64,000 nucleotides of DNA from Gongronella butleri. Lineage: Eukaryota > Mucoromycota > Mucoromycetes > Mucorales > Cunninghamellaceae. The translations under genes and the position numbers were made by a program. Shown piece by piece: positions 11,099 to 24,472 of the stretch. The notes below the pieces were generated by a model, which did no database searches, was not told where the DNA came from, and saw only the letters and a program-made list of their open reading frames with translations. Location: assembly GCA_025201375.1 (NCBI GenBank), contig JAIWZP010000011.1, positions 496,001-560,000 of the forward strand. The letters are read 5' to 3'. Numbering within the stretch: position 1 is the stretch's first letter; each line of letters opens with the position of its first letter.

Positions 11099-12015
11099 AT
11101 GGTCAAAACAACCATTATTGCGCGCGTCAACGACGGGCTTCCCTTGGCAGCTAGCATGGACGACGAGCAGGTAAGCACCATAAAAGTGCCATTGGAGCGT
11201 GCCATTCATCTCATTCTGGCGTTTTAGGTGGAAATGGAGCTTGCCGAGCACAAGGGACACGCCAAAACCATCTTTAGAAGCTTGAACATGAACTCGGAAC
11301 CACGCTGCTCCATCGAGTCTGGCAATTATGTGCTTCAGTGAGTGCTCAGAACGCAAAAAAAGGGGCGAATTGGGCGAATTTAGCTCATTTTCTCATTTTT
11401 CTCGATTTTTTTTAGCTACATCATCGAAGGCAGCGTCTGTTACCTGTGCATCTGCGATCGATCATACCCTCGCAAGCTTGCCTTTAGCTATCTTGAAGAG
11501 CTCGGCAAGGAGTTCAACGTGAGCTATGGCAACGAGGTCGATAAACCCGGTTTAAGGCCCTATGCCTTTGTCAAGTTTGGTACGATCCCTCTTTTTTTCT
11601 TTTGCTTTTCGAAATGATGCTCATTTTTTTTTTTGACAATAGACACATTCATGCAAAAGACTAAGCGCATTTACCAAGACACGCGCACACAGAGCAATCT
11701 GACGAAATTGAACGAGGATTTGCAGGATGTGACGCGCATCATGACCAAAAACATGGAGGATTTGCTATGGCGAGGCGACAGCTTGGATCGTACGTGCCAT
11801 TGAAGCAATAGGGAGCGCGCACGGCACTCACCTTTCATTTTTTTTTTCATGCAGGCATGAGCCATATCTCTGGCGAATTAAAGGATAGTGCGAAAATGTT
11901 CAAGGATAAGGCGCGACATTTGAATTTGCAGGCATTGTACCGAAAATATGGGCCGCCTGTGATCATTGCTACGGTGATCCTCCTCGTCTTCACCGTGCGC
12001 TACTACTATTTCTAA
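11099..12015 (+). CDS. SEC22: Vesicle SNARE Sec22
   Basis: Five exons (11099-11170, 11228-11337, 11416-11579, 11643-11789, 11855-12015) encode 217 residues, close to the usual Sec22 length. The N-terminal longin domain contains LAEHKGHAKTIFRSLN and YLCICDRSYPRKLAFSYLEE. The SNARE helix starts near residue 130 (NLTKLNEDLQDVTRIMTKNM) and carries the R-SNARE central arginine in LLWRGDSLDRM. A C-terminal transmembrane anchor (PPVIIATVILLVFTVRYYYF) ends the protein. Sec22 acts as an R-SNARE in ER-Golgi vesicle fusion in both directions. All junctions keep phase. Confidence 0.96.
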
Positions 12016-12401
12016 TTGGCTGGGTGTTTCGAGGCTGCTCAAAAGGAAAAAAATAAAAAAAATATACGTACCATGGAAGCGAAGAAACTTTTTTTCCATT
12101 GAACAAGGGTCTGCTGCAATGCGCAATGGGAAAAGCGATAGACCCCAACTCACGGATCCACTCTGACTGGTCCATTCATGCAGGTTGTTCTGCGCGGTTT
12201 CCAAAAGTGGCCGGAAAAAGGCTCGTTTGCTCGTCTTTTTTCTTCCTCTCTTTCCCTTTACTCTTTTTTTTCCCATACACCTTTCCTTTCTTTTACAGCC
12301 ATTTTCCGCCCCCACTTCCTTGTATTTTATTACACTTTTACCGCCCGTTTGTCCTTTTTTTCTCTTTTGTTACATACCTTTTTATGCTTTTCCCCGTCGA
12401 T
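12016..12401. other. Intergenic: Sec22 3' flank and T-rich leader of the kinase gene
   Basis: No gene. From 12230 to 12390 the sequence is strongly pyrimidine-rich, as in other leaders here. An in-frame ATG at 12384 would add six residues to the kinase; 12402 was preferred, without strong evidence. Confidence 0.5.
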
Positions 12402-14480
<2,079 letters not shown>

Positions 14481-15562
14481 TTCTTTGCCCTTTTGCCTCT
14501 TTCCCTTTGAAAAAAAAAATGTAATCAACATGTACTTTTAATTGCTCGATCGATGCATGATGTCATTTTGTTGTCATGGCGATCCTCTTGTAGGTAAAAT
14601 GGTGTCTTTTTTTTGTTTCCCCAAGAGGTATGGCGGGCTCCCCGTCTCTTTTTTTTCAAACGGCGGGGCTGCAGGGTCCTGGGCACTAGCCTTTTTTTAG
14701 ATCGAGGCCTAAAGCGGCAATTGGCTCAAATTGGATTCTGGGGCCTGTCGTTGTCAGCCATTGCTAATGGCGTGATGTGGCCAGTCTGACAAGGATCGGC
14801 GGAGGCACTCGACACTGACCCCCGGCATCGTTATCTCTGAAAAAAAAAAGAGAGAGAGAGCAGAAGAGAGCAATTTTAGTCTTTTTTTTTTTTTTGTTCT
14901 TTGCCCCTTTTTACCAGGACGTTGAGCATTCCTGTGCAAAAGTGGGCAAACCTGAAAGAGGAAAGTGAGGGGCAGCCAGCTCCACGGAAGGCGCACCAAG
15001 TGTGGAAGGACCACTCAGCGATGCGGAGAGAGCGTTCTGGAAAATCTGGGGAAAACCATTTTTTTCTCGGGTGAAACTTGCCAATTGATGGGGGCGGGGG
15101 GCAAAGAGTGGAGCCGAGAGCGTGTCATGCCGAGCTCGACCTGGCCCAGGTCCGTGCTGGCCCTTTTTTTGTAAACATTGTCATAGTTTGATCACAAAAG
15201 AAGCGAAAAAGAACCGAATCTCTATATATTTTGATCATTTTCAAGCTGCCTTCTACTTTTCTTGGTTCGCTTTTTTTTTTTTTTCCTAGAGTCTCGGTCG
15301 GTTGTCCGTGAGTCATTTATGTGTTTGTTCCACGGGATGGACGACAAGAGGAATAGGCGAATTAGAGTTGGACTTTTTTCTCACCCTTTGAAACGCAGAC
15401 ACCAATGAAAAAGGATGGCCCCACAAGCGACCTGGCGGGCTGTCAAATGGCGGTCTCCATAAAAAAGAATTTCTTTTCTTAGCTCCACGTCTTTTTTTTT
15501 TTTTTTCTTCCATCCTTTTTTTTTTTTATCAAAAAGAAGCTCCCCCACAAATCCTCATCAAC
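14481..15562. other. Intergenic region upstream of NAD-GDH
   Basis: No gene seen in either strand. It contains T tracts at about 14881-14895, 15271-15284, 15491-15506 and 15517-15528; the last two fall in the presumed leader of the GDH gene. Confidence 0.5.
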
Positions 15563-18500
15563 ATGTTTGAATCAAGACCCACTGATATCAATGGCAACAT
15601 GGTGTCCAATGAAGCCGGTTATGAGGCCAATGTGTTTGCTGACAAGGCTGAGCAAATGCAACAAGTCTGTGAGTATTTGGACAAGCTTGGCTTTTTGCCC
15701 AAGGAGCTCGTGCGCAATGAAGTCCAATGGTTCTACAGGTAAGAAGCAGAGGCTTGTGGGAGGGTTGGAATGGCGAGTTCAGGGGCCAAACATTGGGGAA
15801 AAAAAAGGGGGGGCGAAAACGTGTTGTTTTCCATGTTTTATGGAATTGCGAGCCTGACACCTCGCTTCTTTCTTTAGCAACCTGAACATTGATGACTATT
15901 ACTTTGCCCTGGAGACTCACGAGACCATTGCCAACCACATTCTGTCGCTGTATGGTGCCAAGATTGAGGCATTTACCAACAATGCCGATATTTTGGACAT
16001 CAACTTGCAAAAGGAGACCGAGGCGTCGTCTGTCTACATCAGTACGTCCGTTCCCGGCGTGTCGCAGATCCACGGCCCTGAGATCGAGCGTCGGTAAGCA
16101 AAAATCAAAAAAAAAAAAAAAAAAAGGAAAGGGGACCACAATTCTCATTTTTTTCTTTTCTCCTTTTTTTAGCATTGACGAGCGCTTCTTGGATGGCTCG
16201 ACGCCTGCCCAGGCGTACCGTCTCGAGTCGTACCGCTCGGCCAACTCGTCTGGCAACAAATTGTCGCCTGCGCTGCGCTCGTACTTTGTGACCGAGTGTC
16301 AATTCGTCAATGCGGAGCCTACGCCCGAGCAAGAGATGGACATTCACCAAGTGGCCGATGTCACGTTCCTCAAAAAGGCCACGAAGCACACGCTCAACGT
16401 GTATGCCAAGGTCATGAGCAACGTGTTGCAGCGCACGGGCCCCGTCATTGAGATGCAAGAGGTTGAAAACAGCCGTGAGCGCCGTCTCATCATTGGCTAC
16501 CGCCAGCGCAGCACCAAGGGCTTTTTCTCGGCCATGTCCGACTTGTACCACTATTATGACTTGTACTCGACGCGCAAGTATGTCGGTAAGTTGCCAATTG
16601 GTTGAGAAAAAGAAAAGAAAAAAAAAGGACCCATTGAAAGACCAAAAGTACTGATTTGTCCCCTCTTTTTCCAGAGCAATTCTCCAATGGCGTGACAATC
16701 ATCAGTTTGTACCTGAACCCTGTGCCCAACACCAAGTCTGCGCCCATTGAGCACTCGATTTACCAAGTGATGAAGGAGACGTCGCTCTTGTACTGTTTGC
16801 CCAAGACGCCGTTGCAAGAATTCTTCCAAACGGGCAAGCTGTCTGTGCAAGAGATTGTTTACGGCTATGTTGCGTGGATCTTTGCGCAGCACTTTTTGAA
16901 CCGCCTTGGCAAGGAGTATCTGTCGCTGACGCAGATCCTGGACACGACCAATGCCGAGCACGAGGAGGTGCTGACCAAGATGAAGAAGCGCCTGCGCCAA
17001 GACACGTTTACGCGCGAATACATCTTGGATATCATCAAGCAATACCCCGAGCTGATCAAGCTGCTCTACTCCAACTTTGCCAATGTGCACTATGTCAACC
17101 AGCGCGAGTCGTTGCAGCCCACCATGTCGTTCCAGCGCATGTCCAGCCAAGAAGTTCTGTCCGATGCCGAATTGTCGCGCAAGATCGCGTCTATCACGAG
17201 CAACAGCCACGAACAACTGGTGTTTGACGCCATCCACACGTTCAATCGCCACGTGCTCAAGACCAACTTCTACCAATCGACCAAGGTCGCGCTGTCTTTC
17301 CGCATGAATCCCGCGTTTTTGCCTGAAATCGAGTACCCGACGCAATTGTACGGCATGTTCTTGGTCGTTGGCGCCGAATTCCGTGGTTTCCACTTGCGTT
17401 TCCGTGATGTGGCACGTGGCGGCATCCGCATCATCCGCTCGCGCAATCGCGAGGCGTATTCCATCAATCAGCGCACGCTTTTCGACGAAAACTACGCATT
17501 GGCGGCGACGCAGCAGCGCAAGAACAAGGACATTCCCGAGGGCGGATCCAAGGGCACCATCTTGCTCGACATTGATCAGCAGGACAAGCCGCTCGTGGCG
17601 TTTGAAAAGTATGTCGACTCGATTCTCGATTTGCTCATTCTTGGCCAGACGCCCGGCATCAAGGAGAAATTGGTCGATTTGACGGGCAAGCCCGAGATTC
17701 TGTTCTTTGGCCCCGATGAAGGCACGGCCGATTACATGGATTGGGCGTCGCAACACGCGCGCCGTCGTGGTGCTAGCTTCTGGAAGGCGTTTACGACCGG
17801 CAAATCGCAATCGTTGGGCGGTATCCCTCACGACACGTATGGCATGACGACGCGCTCGGTTCACCAATACGTCTTGGGCATCTATCGCGTTCTCGGTCTC
17901 AAGGAGGAGGACTGCACCAAGCTTCAGACCGGCGGCCCTGATGGTGACTTGGGTTCCAACGAGATCAAAATCTCAAAGGACAAGACGGTGGCCATTGTCG
18001 ATGGTTCTGGCGTCTTGTGCGACCCCAAGGGTATTGATCGCGCAGAATTGATGCGTCTCGCGACGGGCCGCCTGATGATTGGTTCGTTTGACACGTCGAA
18101 ATTGTCCTCTGAAGGCTTCCGCGTGCTTGTGGACGAAACCAATGTGAAATTGCCGGATGGCCGTCTTATTGAAAACGGTCTTTCGTTCCGCAACACGTTC
18201 CACACGAATCCTCTTGCCAAGGCGACCGTGTTTGTGCCGTGTGGTGGCCGCCCCGAGTCGGTCGACTTGACCAATGTGCACAAGCTGATGCCCGAAGACA
18301 GTGCGCCGCTCTTCCAGTACATTGTTGAGGGTGCCAATTTGTTCTTCACGCAAGAAGCGCGTCTTCGTTTGGAAAAGCAAGGCATTGTCATCTTCAAGGA
18401 CGCGTCGGCCAACAAGGGTGGCGTGACTTCGTCGTCGCTCGAGGTCTTGGCCGCGTTGGCTTTCAATGATGCTGAATTTGCCGAGCACATGTGCGTGCAC

Positions 18501-18923
18501 GGTGACAATGTGCCCGACTTTTACCAGGCGTACGTCAAGGAGGTACAAGAAATCATTGAGCGCAATGCGCGCATCGAATTCGAGGCATTGTGGCGCGAGC
18601 ACAAAAAGACGGGCCGTCCCATCTCCATCCTGTCCGACGAGCTGTCCGTGGCCATTGTCCATTTGCAAGAACAATTGCAGGCCACGGGTCTGTGGGAAAA
18701 CGAATCGCTGCGTGAATCCGTCCTCGTGCGTGCCTTCCCCAAGCTGCTCCTCGACAAGATTGGCCTGCCCAGCTTGCTCAAGCGCGTCCCTGAAAACTAC
18801 GTCAAGGCCATCTTTGGCGCTTACTTGGCCTCCTCGTTTGTCTACAAGTATGGTGCCCAACCCGACCACTTTGCCTTTTTCGATTACATGCGCACCAATT
18901 ACTACCAAGGCGCCGAAATCTAG
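15563..18923 (+). CDS. GDH2: NAD-specific glutamate dehydrogenase (large fungal type)
   Basis: Four exons (15563-15738, 15878-16093, 16173-16585, 16675-18923) encode 1017 residues, the size class of the fungal NAD-dependent enzyme that deaminates glutamate to 2-oxoglutarate. The N-terminal half is the regulatory extension specific to this class. The catalytic region shows FRGFHLRFRDVARGGIRI and PEGGSKGTILLD, with the family lysine near residue 560. The nucleotide-binding part has GPDEGTADYMDWASQHARRR and TGGPDGDLGSNEIK near residue 687, and the C-terminal domain has IVEGANLFFTQEARLRLE. The frame is unbroken over 2.2 kb in the last exon. Codon use is strongly biased, which opens long spurious frames on the opposite strand. 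In the cell it links amino-acid catabolism to the TCA cycle. Confidence 0.96.
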
Positions 18924-19801
18924 ACTCCCCCCCCCACCAACTCTTTGCATTTGTAGAATTTTATTTTAAAAAAAACCCCCTTGTTGATATTTTTATTTTA
19001 GATCATGCTTATTGAAATTCATTAAATTACATCCCCTCTCGCATCTCTTGCCATTTTATACTCTACGATTATCATATACGTCCTTGTGATATCTTTCTCA
19101 CGTCTTGAGTCGTGTGTTTTTTTTAAAAAAAAAAAATAGTGAAACGAAACGAATTCACACATGTTATGCTTGACAGGAGTCAAAAAAAGGACAAAATTGA
19201 AGAGTTGAAGACGCATCCCTCTAATCAGTCCTCTTAATACATAGTGCGATGTATCAAACGCACTAAGAAATGTAATCCTTGCCTTGTAGCGGATTGTCAT
19301 GATGCGTAGAAAAAAGAAGTTGACATTGACAAGTGACAAAAGTCGTGGGTCGTGGGTTTTTTGAAAAATTCCTCTACATTTCTGTCATTTCTTCGCCCAG
19401 CAGCAGGCACATTTCAAAGGTCATGCCGTAGGCTGCAAGTTTGGTACGGCAAGACAAAGCTTTACCTTTTTCGTGACATAGCATCACCACAAGTCATTGG
19501 ATTTGGAAAAGTCTATGGCTTGAAAGCGTACAAAGGTCGTCGTCTAGTGCGATCCTCTAGCGAGCGCCAAACAATCGCGAACACGCCTTGTTTCCCTGTA
19601 AACATTTCAGTTCAATCCAAGCATAATTTGTTACGTAATGTAGGAAAAGGTCAAAATATCGAAATAGGGCTTAAACTCGACAGCAGCCTGATCTACCACT
19701 GGGTTTTAATGGGTTATTTGAAAAGAGAGAGGAAAAAATACGTGTTTGGCAAGTTTCAGCTACCTGCGGCCACAGGAACACGCGCCATGGTCACGTTGAA
19801 A
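18924..19801. other. 3' flank of GDH2 and unassigned AT-rich sequence
   Basis: No gene accepted. An open frame of 179 codons from 19352 runs into repeat R2 and has no recognisable content. A C8 run directly follows the GDH stop codon. Confidence 0.45.
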
Positions 19802-20440
19802 AATTGCCATTTTTCCAAGGGGTGCAGTCGAGGATTTAAAATTGGCCAAATTCAGATCCTCAGATCGCTTCGCCATTCAACTCCATGGTAGCAACGCATG
19901 ATTCACCGATGGAAATGCAGTAAAACACAAGGGTCCATCGACTGGGTTTCGCGCAAAACGCGAAAAGCTGTGATTTTTAATGCCAAGGTCAGCTCGATGA
20001 GGATGCACCGCAGCGTCTTAAAACCAAAACCAACGGAAAGCGCGCGGCCTGTTGCATTCGGGAATGTCAATGATCATTGGAAATCGTGAGTTTTTAGCAG
20101 ATTTGACGCGCTTTCAAAACCATATATGTTTTTCGACGCGTGATTTACCGCGTCACGCGTCGAGGTACACGCGCCTGTTCTTAAACAATTTATGCATCTG
20201 CAGTGTCTCTTGTTAGTGGGCGCGTCGTCGGCGGGGCTCTGTGAGCGCGTTTTTCCTGCGCAAATTGTCGTTCTATTTTTACCTGATTTTGCTCATTGCT
20301 CTCCAACGAGCAAGTCGATCATGCTCTTTTTTGGTATTTTTAGTGGTTTCACCCTGCCATGTCTTTTTGCTGCAAGTTTGGTCCATTTCTGGAGACCCAT
20401 TTTTTCGATTTTTGTCAGGAGGCTTAAATGGGCTAATTTT
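19802..20440 (+). repeat. Dispersed repeat R2, copy 1
   Basis: Collinear with 59370-60010 (same strand) and 47900-48540 (opposite strand). Shared blocks in order: CCAAGGGGTGCAGTCGAGGAT, CTCAGATCGC.TCGCCATTCAA, GTGGGCGCGTCGTCGGCG.GGCTCT, GAGCGCGTTTTTCC.GCGCAA, TTTTGCTCATTGCTC and TCTGGAGACCCATTTTTTCGATTTT. No coding capacity is visible. Confidence 0.8.
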
Positions 20441-21178
20441 CATATCTGTGTTTTGCGCGCCAATGAGCCGTGACAGGCCCCGCGTCCCCTTCCATCTGAT
20501 AGTTTATCGTGTCATTTCGCACCCATCTGCGCCACAAAAATCGAGGGTTTATCTGGCCAATCTCGAGTAAATGATGATTTCCGTGATTTTGGTATTAAGT
20601 CGTGATCTTTCCATTAAGTCATATCAAAGCGCCGCAAAGCTGCACGCACCCAATGCAGACATAATTTCTGCATCGTTCGTCGCGCCAAAGCTTTTTCGCT
20701 TTCTAGGTTTGTTGCGGGGCAAACTAGCGCTTGAAATGTTTGTTTGAGGACTACAAGCGTGCAAAAAGCTATCCATCGAGATGCCAGGCAAGAGATTAAT
20801 TGGCATTGACGCGGGCAGCTTTCCAGCGGTGCCATTTTGACTTATCGCACGCTCATTTGCATGGCGAGATTTGGGCAAAATAGCAAAATATTGATTTTCT
20901 CGATTTTCCTCATTGAGGATCTATGATGGTCGATTTTTTAATTATTTTCCCCCCTCCAGAGCGTAAGAGGATGTGATAATGGTCGAGCTGTAATTTCTTT
21001 CGGAACGAAATTGACGAGAAGCAAATTGTCCATTGTCATATACAAAGAAGAAAGAAAAGGCTGACTTGCTTGGTCTTCCTTTATTTTTCGTTCCTTGTGG
21101 ACAATAATGGCCCAATTCGACAACATTCAAGCAGTAGGATTGGTGTCAAGGATAATTTTATTTTATTTCTACACTTGT
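20441..21178. other. Intergenic, no gene recognised
   Basis: I see nothing assignable. The part next to the lipase stop codon (about 21060-21178) is probably its 3' untranslated region. Confidence 0.45.
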
Positions 21179-22426
21179 TTAATAGAGATCGTGGACAAGC
21201 TGGGTCTTTCTACGATGCATCATGTCCTTCTCGGTGGTCACCAATTGTGCGACGTGGGACGCGGCTTCTGGCAGCTCGGGCGAGATGGTGCGCAGGCCGT
21301 CGGGAGCCTCGATGGCGGCATCCTCGGCAATCTCCAGAACCCATGCGCCAATGGTGCGAGCTGCATGGTGTGCCTCGGGCAAGAACGCCATCATTTGCAA
21401 GAATGCGTGGCTAATTCCCTCGAGGAACTTGACGCGCACCACTTCGTCGGCGCTCAGACCCTGCTGCGCCTTTGCTTGGCGAATGCGGCTTGCAAAGATT
21501 ACCGTGTCGTCCACAAACGGGTCCTTTTCACCGCAAATCATGTATGTCTTGGGGAATTGCGCGAGAAGTTCCAGCGGTGCAACCACAGGGGACAAGAGAT
21601 AGTCCGAATCAAAGTCGGAAGTTGCATGAGGACCAAGGTATACTTTAAAAAAAAAAAGATAAAAAAAAAATAGAAGTGTGAGATTTTTTTCCTGATTCCA
21701 AGTGTCATTTGCAAATGCTTACAGATCGCCATGGCTCGCATCTACAACCAACAAAAAAAGGGGGACAAAGAGGGATCGCGTCAGAAAATACACGTTCTGC
21801 TCATTTTTTTCCATATTTACCATATCGGGCGTGATGATGCGATCGTTAAAGAAGCTCATGCGGCTTGTCATTGCGAGACGCGAGTCGCCCCATGCGGTCT
21901 TGTCGACAAGGGGCAGGTCGTGGACGCGTTCGCGGATGGTGGGCTTGCGTTTGACTTGCGGGCGCTGCGGCATTGAGGCCAAGTTGCCGTTTGCCGACGA
22001 AGTTGGCGACGTGTCCAACGGCGTCATGCCCATCGTGTTTTTAAGGCGGTTCCAGAGGCTCTTTTTCTCAATGTCCGGGACGACGCTAAGCGGGCTAGCG
22101 TGGCTGAAATGGTCCTTTGCCTGCAACAGCGACTCGATCGACGTGGATCGGAACAGTTGATGCTTGGACTCGGCTCTCATCAACGACAATTGTTCGGGGC
22201 TCATCCAGCACGACATTTCAAAGTCGAGCGCAGGGTAAATCAAGACCAGGCCGCATGGCACAGGCACCAAATCCTCAAACAGCGGCTCGCGTGCGTACGG
22301 CGAGTCCGATGTGGCTGATGGCGGCGATAGCAGATGCCCCGTCGACGATTGCGTTCTCTTGACCTGTTCATTGTGCGTCAGGATCTTGAGCGTCACTGCA
22401 GAAGTGACATTGCCGCCCCTTTTTTC

Positions 22427-22466
<40 letters not shown>

Positions 22467-23771
22467 AGGAAATCAGCATGATCGACAAGGTGCATGGCAG
22501 TTTTTTTTCTGATGAACTTACGCAGAGTCGCCGAGAATAATGATATTCAGATCCTTGTCACCAGCAAGGCCGAATTGCCAGGCTCGTTGACGAACAAGAT
22601 TCACATAAACGTCAAAGCATTCTTCAATGGCATAGGGATAGGGATATTCGGGCGCCTTTTTGTAATTGACGCTGATGATGGGCAGGCCTGTCTGGGTTGC
22701 CCAAGCGGCAATGGCGTCCTCATGGCATGGTGGCGGCATGGACACGAACCCGCCGCCGGGGAATTGCAACAAGATGGTCGTCTGGTCTTGCAGCGTGTCT
22801 GGATGGCCAGCATAGAAAAAGTACACCTCGGTTTCGGGCAGGTGCGCGTGGTAATCCGGTCGTGGCAAGGACAAAATGCGGCGGATCGTGAACCGTGGCC
22901 GCAAAATGCGCGATCCCAGCGCAAGAATCGGATTGGACGCGGCCTTCTCCCACGACAACCGCATCTGCTCCACCGACATGGTCGCACGCACGCGCCGCAC
23001 CTTCTCCTCGGCTGCATCCGCAAAGATCAGGTAGTAAAGCGAGAAAAGCACCGATGCCGTGTGCCGTAGCCATGTCGGCTTCACTGGCATCGCCGTGAAA
23101 AAGCCCGCATCCAGCGCCGTCAGGATCCACGTTGCACGGTAAAAGCTGCGCTTGTACTACAGAAAAAAAAAAAAGGAAAAACAATGAAGAAAATGAGATG
23201 AATTGGGTCTTTTTTTTTTTTGTTGATTTTGTGCGTCTTGTCACTCACCAATCGGGCCAATGGTTCTGGCGCTGCTCACATGTCAATCCAATTCGAGAAA
23301 ATCATTAGCCAAATGATCGAGGCCACGCGCGCACATCCTCAACGTTTTCCTCTTTTTTTTACCGTTTAGTCCGATCAAGTGGAAAAGGTTACGAAGGAGA
23401 TAGTACACCATCCAAGCGGACATGGTGATTTTCCATGGCGCGACGCCAACTATGATAGAAATTAAGGTTTAACGATTGGATTTAGTCAGACACACATGCG
23501 CGCATATTCAAAAACTCAATTTGCGTACCAGTCTTGTTGTTCAGCCGCTGCAAACTCATAGGCAGTCGCCGCGTGTCGCCCTTGGAGAGAATAAGTGACC
23601 TAAAACAACGCGCAAAAATGACAGGAGGTTGTCAGCTTGTCACTTCACAAGACCCCTCCCCTTTTTTTTGGCATTTTCGCATTTTTTCGACGCCTACCCA
23701 ATAAACAAGATAAGGACTATCTGAGTCCGTTTCCAATTGGGACTTGGCTTGCCCACGAGGTGATCTAACAT
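21179..23771 (-). CDS. Hormone-sensitive-lipase-family alpha/beta hydrolase
   Basis: Eight exons on the minus strand: 23771-23698, 23599-23529, 23449-23363, 23274-23249, 23156-22522, 22418-21821, 21741-21723 and 21642-21179, all in phase, giving 657 residues. The N-terminal 86 residues include a membrane-associated stretch (WMVYYLLRNLFHLIGLN). The oxyanion motif is PGGGF (residues 219-223; the usual HGGG histidine is replaced by P). The nucleophile elbow GDSAGGN puts Ser near 297, and EKDPFVDD and EGISHAF give Asp near 544 and His near 582. Members hydrolyse steryl, acyl or acetyl esters; the substrate cannot be told. The 26-nt and 19-nt exons are unusually small, but both are needed to keep frame and the family sequence. 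It is divergent from ORC4 with 701 bp between. Confidence 0.9.
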
Positions 23772-24472
23772 AAGGTATAAAGTTGGTGGTGGGATAAAAA
23801 TACAAGGGACAAAGAAACAAAAAAAAAAAAAAAAAAAAACGAGAAAAAGATGAAAGGAAAATGTGGAGAAACAAGCTTCAGCTTCCGCCCTCTTTATGCC
23901 CTCTCGCACGTGAAAAAGATCCGGAACCAATGGCAGGAATGCGCCGTTGCATTGCAAATGGGTTCTCCACCATGAATTGAGCGCGTTTCCGCGATTTATC
24001 GGCATGATGCACCCGCCACCGGCGCGCACATTGCGTCATTGGTTCCCACACCCCGGCCAATTTCCCTTCTGCCTTGCCCGTGATTACCTACACACGTCGA
24101 ATGGCTGCATGGAGGCACCTTTTCCGTGTGTCCAAGGGCTTCATTGTGCTTTTGGCCCCTCGAGTTTGACAAAAACAGGCAAAATGTCTCATTTTTTACA
24201 AGCATGACTTCTAAGCCAACGTTTCTTTTTCGGAACAATGAGCCCAAAACAAAGCAAAATTCATGCCTGCATTTAATCCCAGGGTCTGTCTGGACGTGTC
24301 AATCGCGAAAAAAAAAAAAAAAAAAAAACGCGTTGGCGCAGGAAAATGCGTGAATCTCACCGCAAAAAGGGCCATTGGGCGGCGATTGAAAAAGAGCAAA
24401 AGGGACAAAAAAGCATTTTTGGCGTTTTGCACCTCTTTTCTGTTTTGCACCTCCTTTTCTTCCACCTTTTCT
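23772..24472. other. Bidirectional promoter region, lipase / ORC4
   Basis: No gene. The 701-bp space lies between two divergent start codons and has A tracts at about 23819-23839 and 24308-24328. Upstream in-frame ATGs for ORC4 (24263) would encode an A-run lysine stretch and were rejected. Confidence 0.5.

Noticed and set aside
16554..17867. Long minus-strand open frame (437 codons) opposite NAD-GDH
   Set aside because: It is the antisense of a strongly codon-biased exon. The sequence is Arg/His/Leu-rich with no family resemblance, while the plus strand is unmistakable GDH.
17973..18950. Minus-strand open frame of 325 codons opposite the GDH C-terminus
   Set aside because: Same antisense artefact of biased codon use.
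19352..19891. 179-codon plus-strand frame
   Set aside because: It runs into repeat R2; the end of the frame is repeat sequence, and no domain is recognisable.
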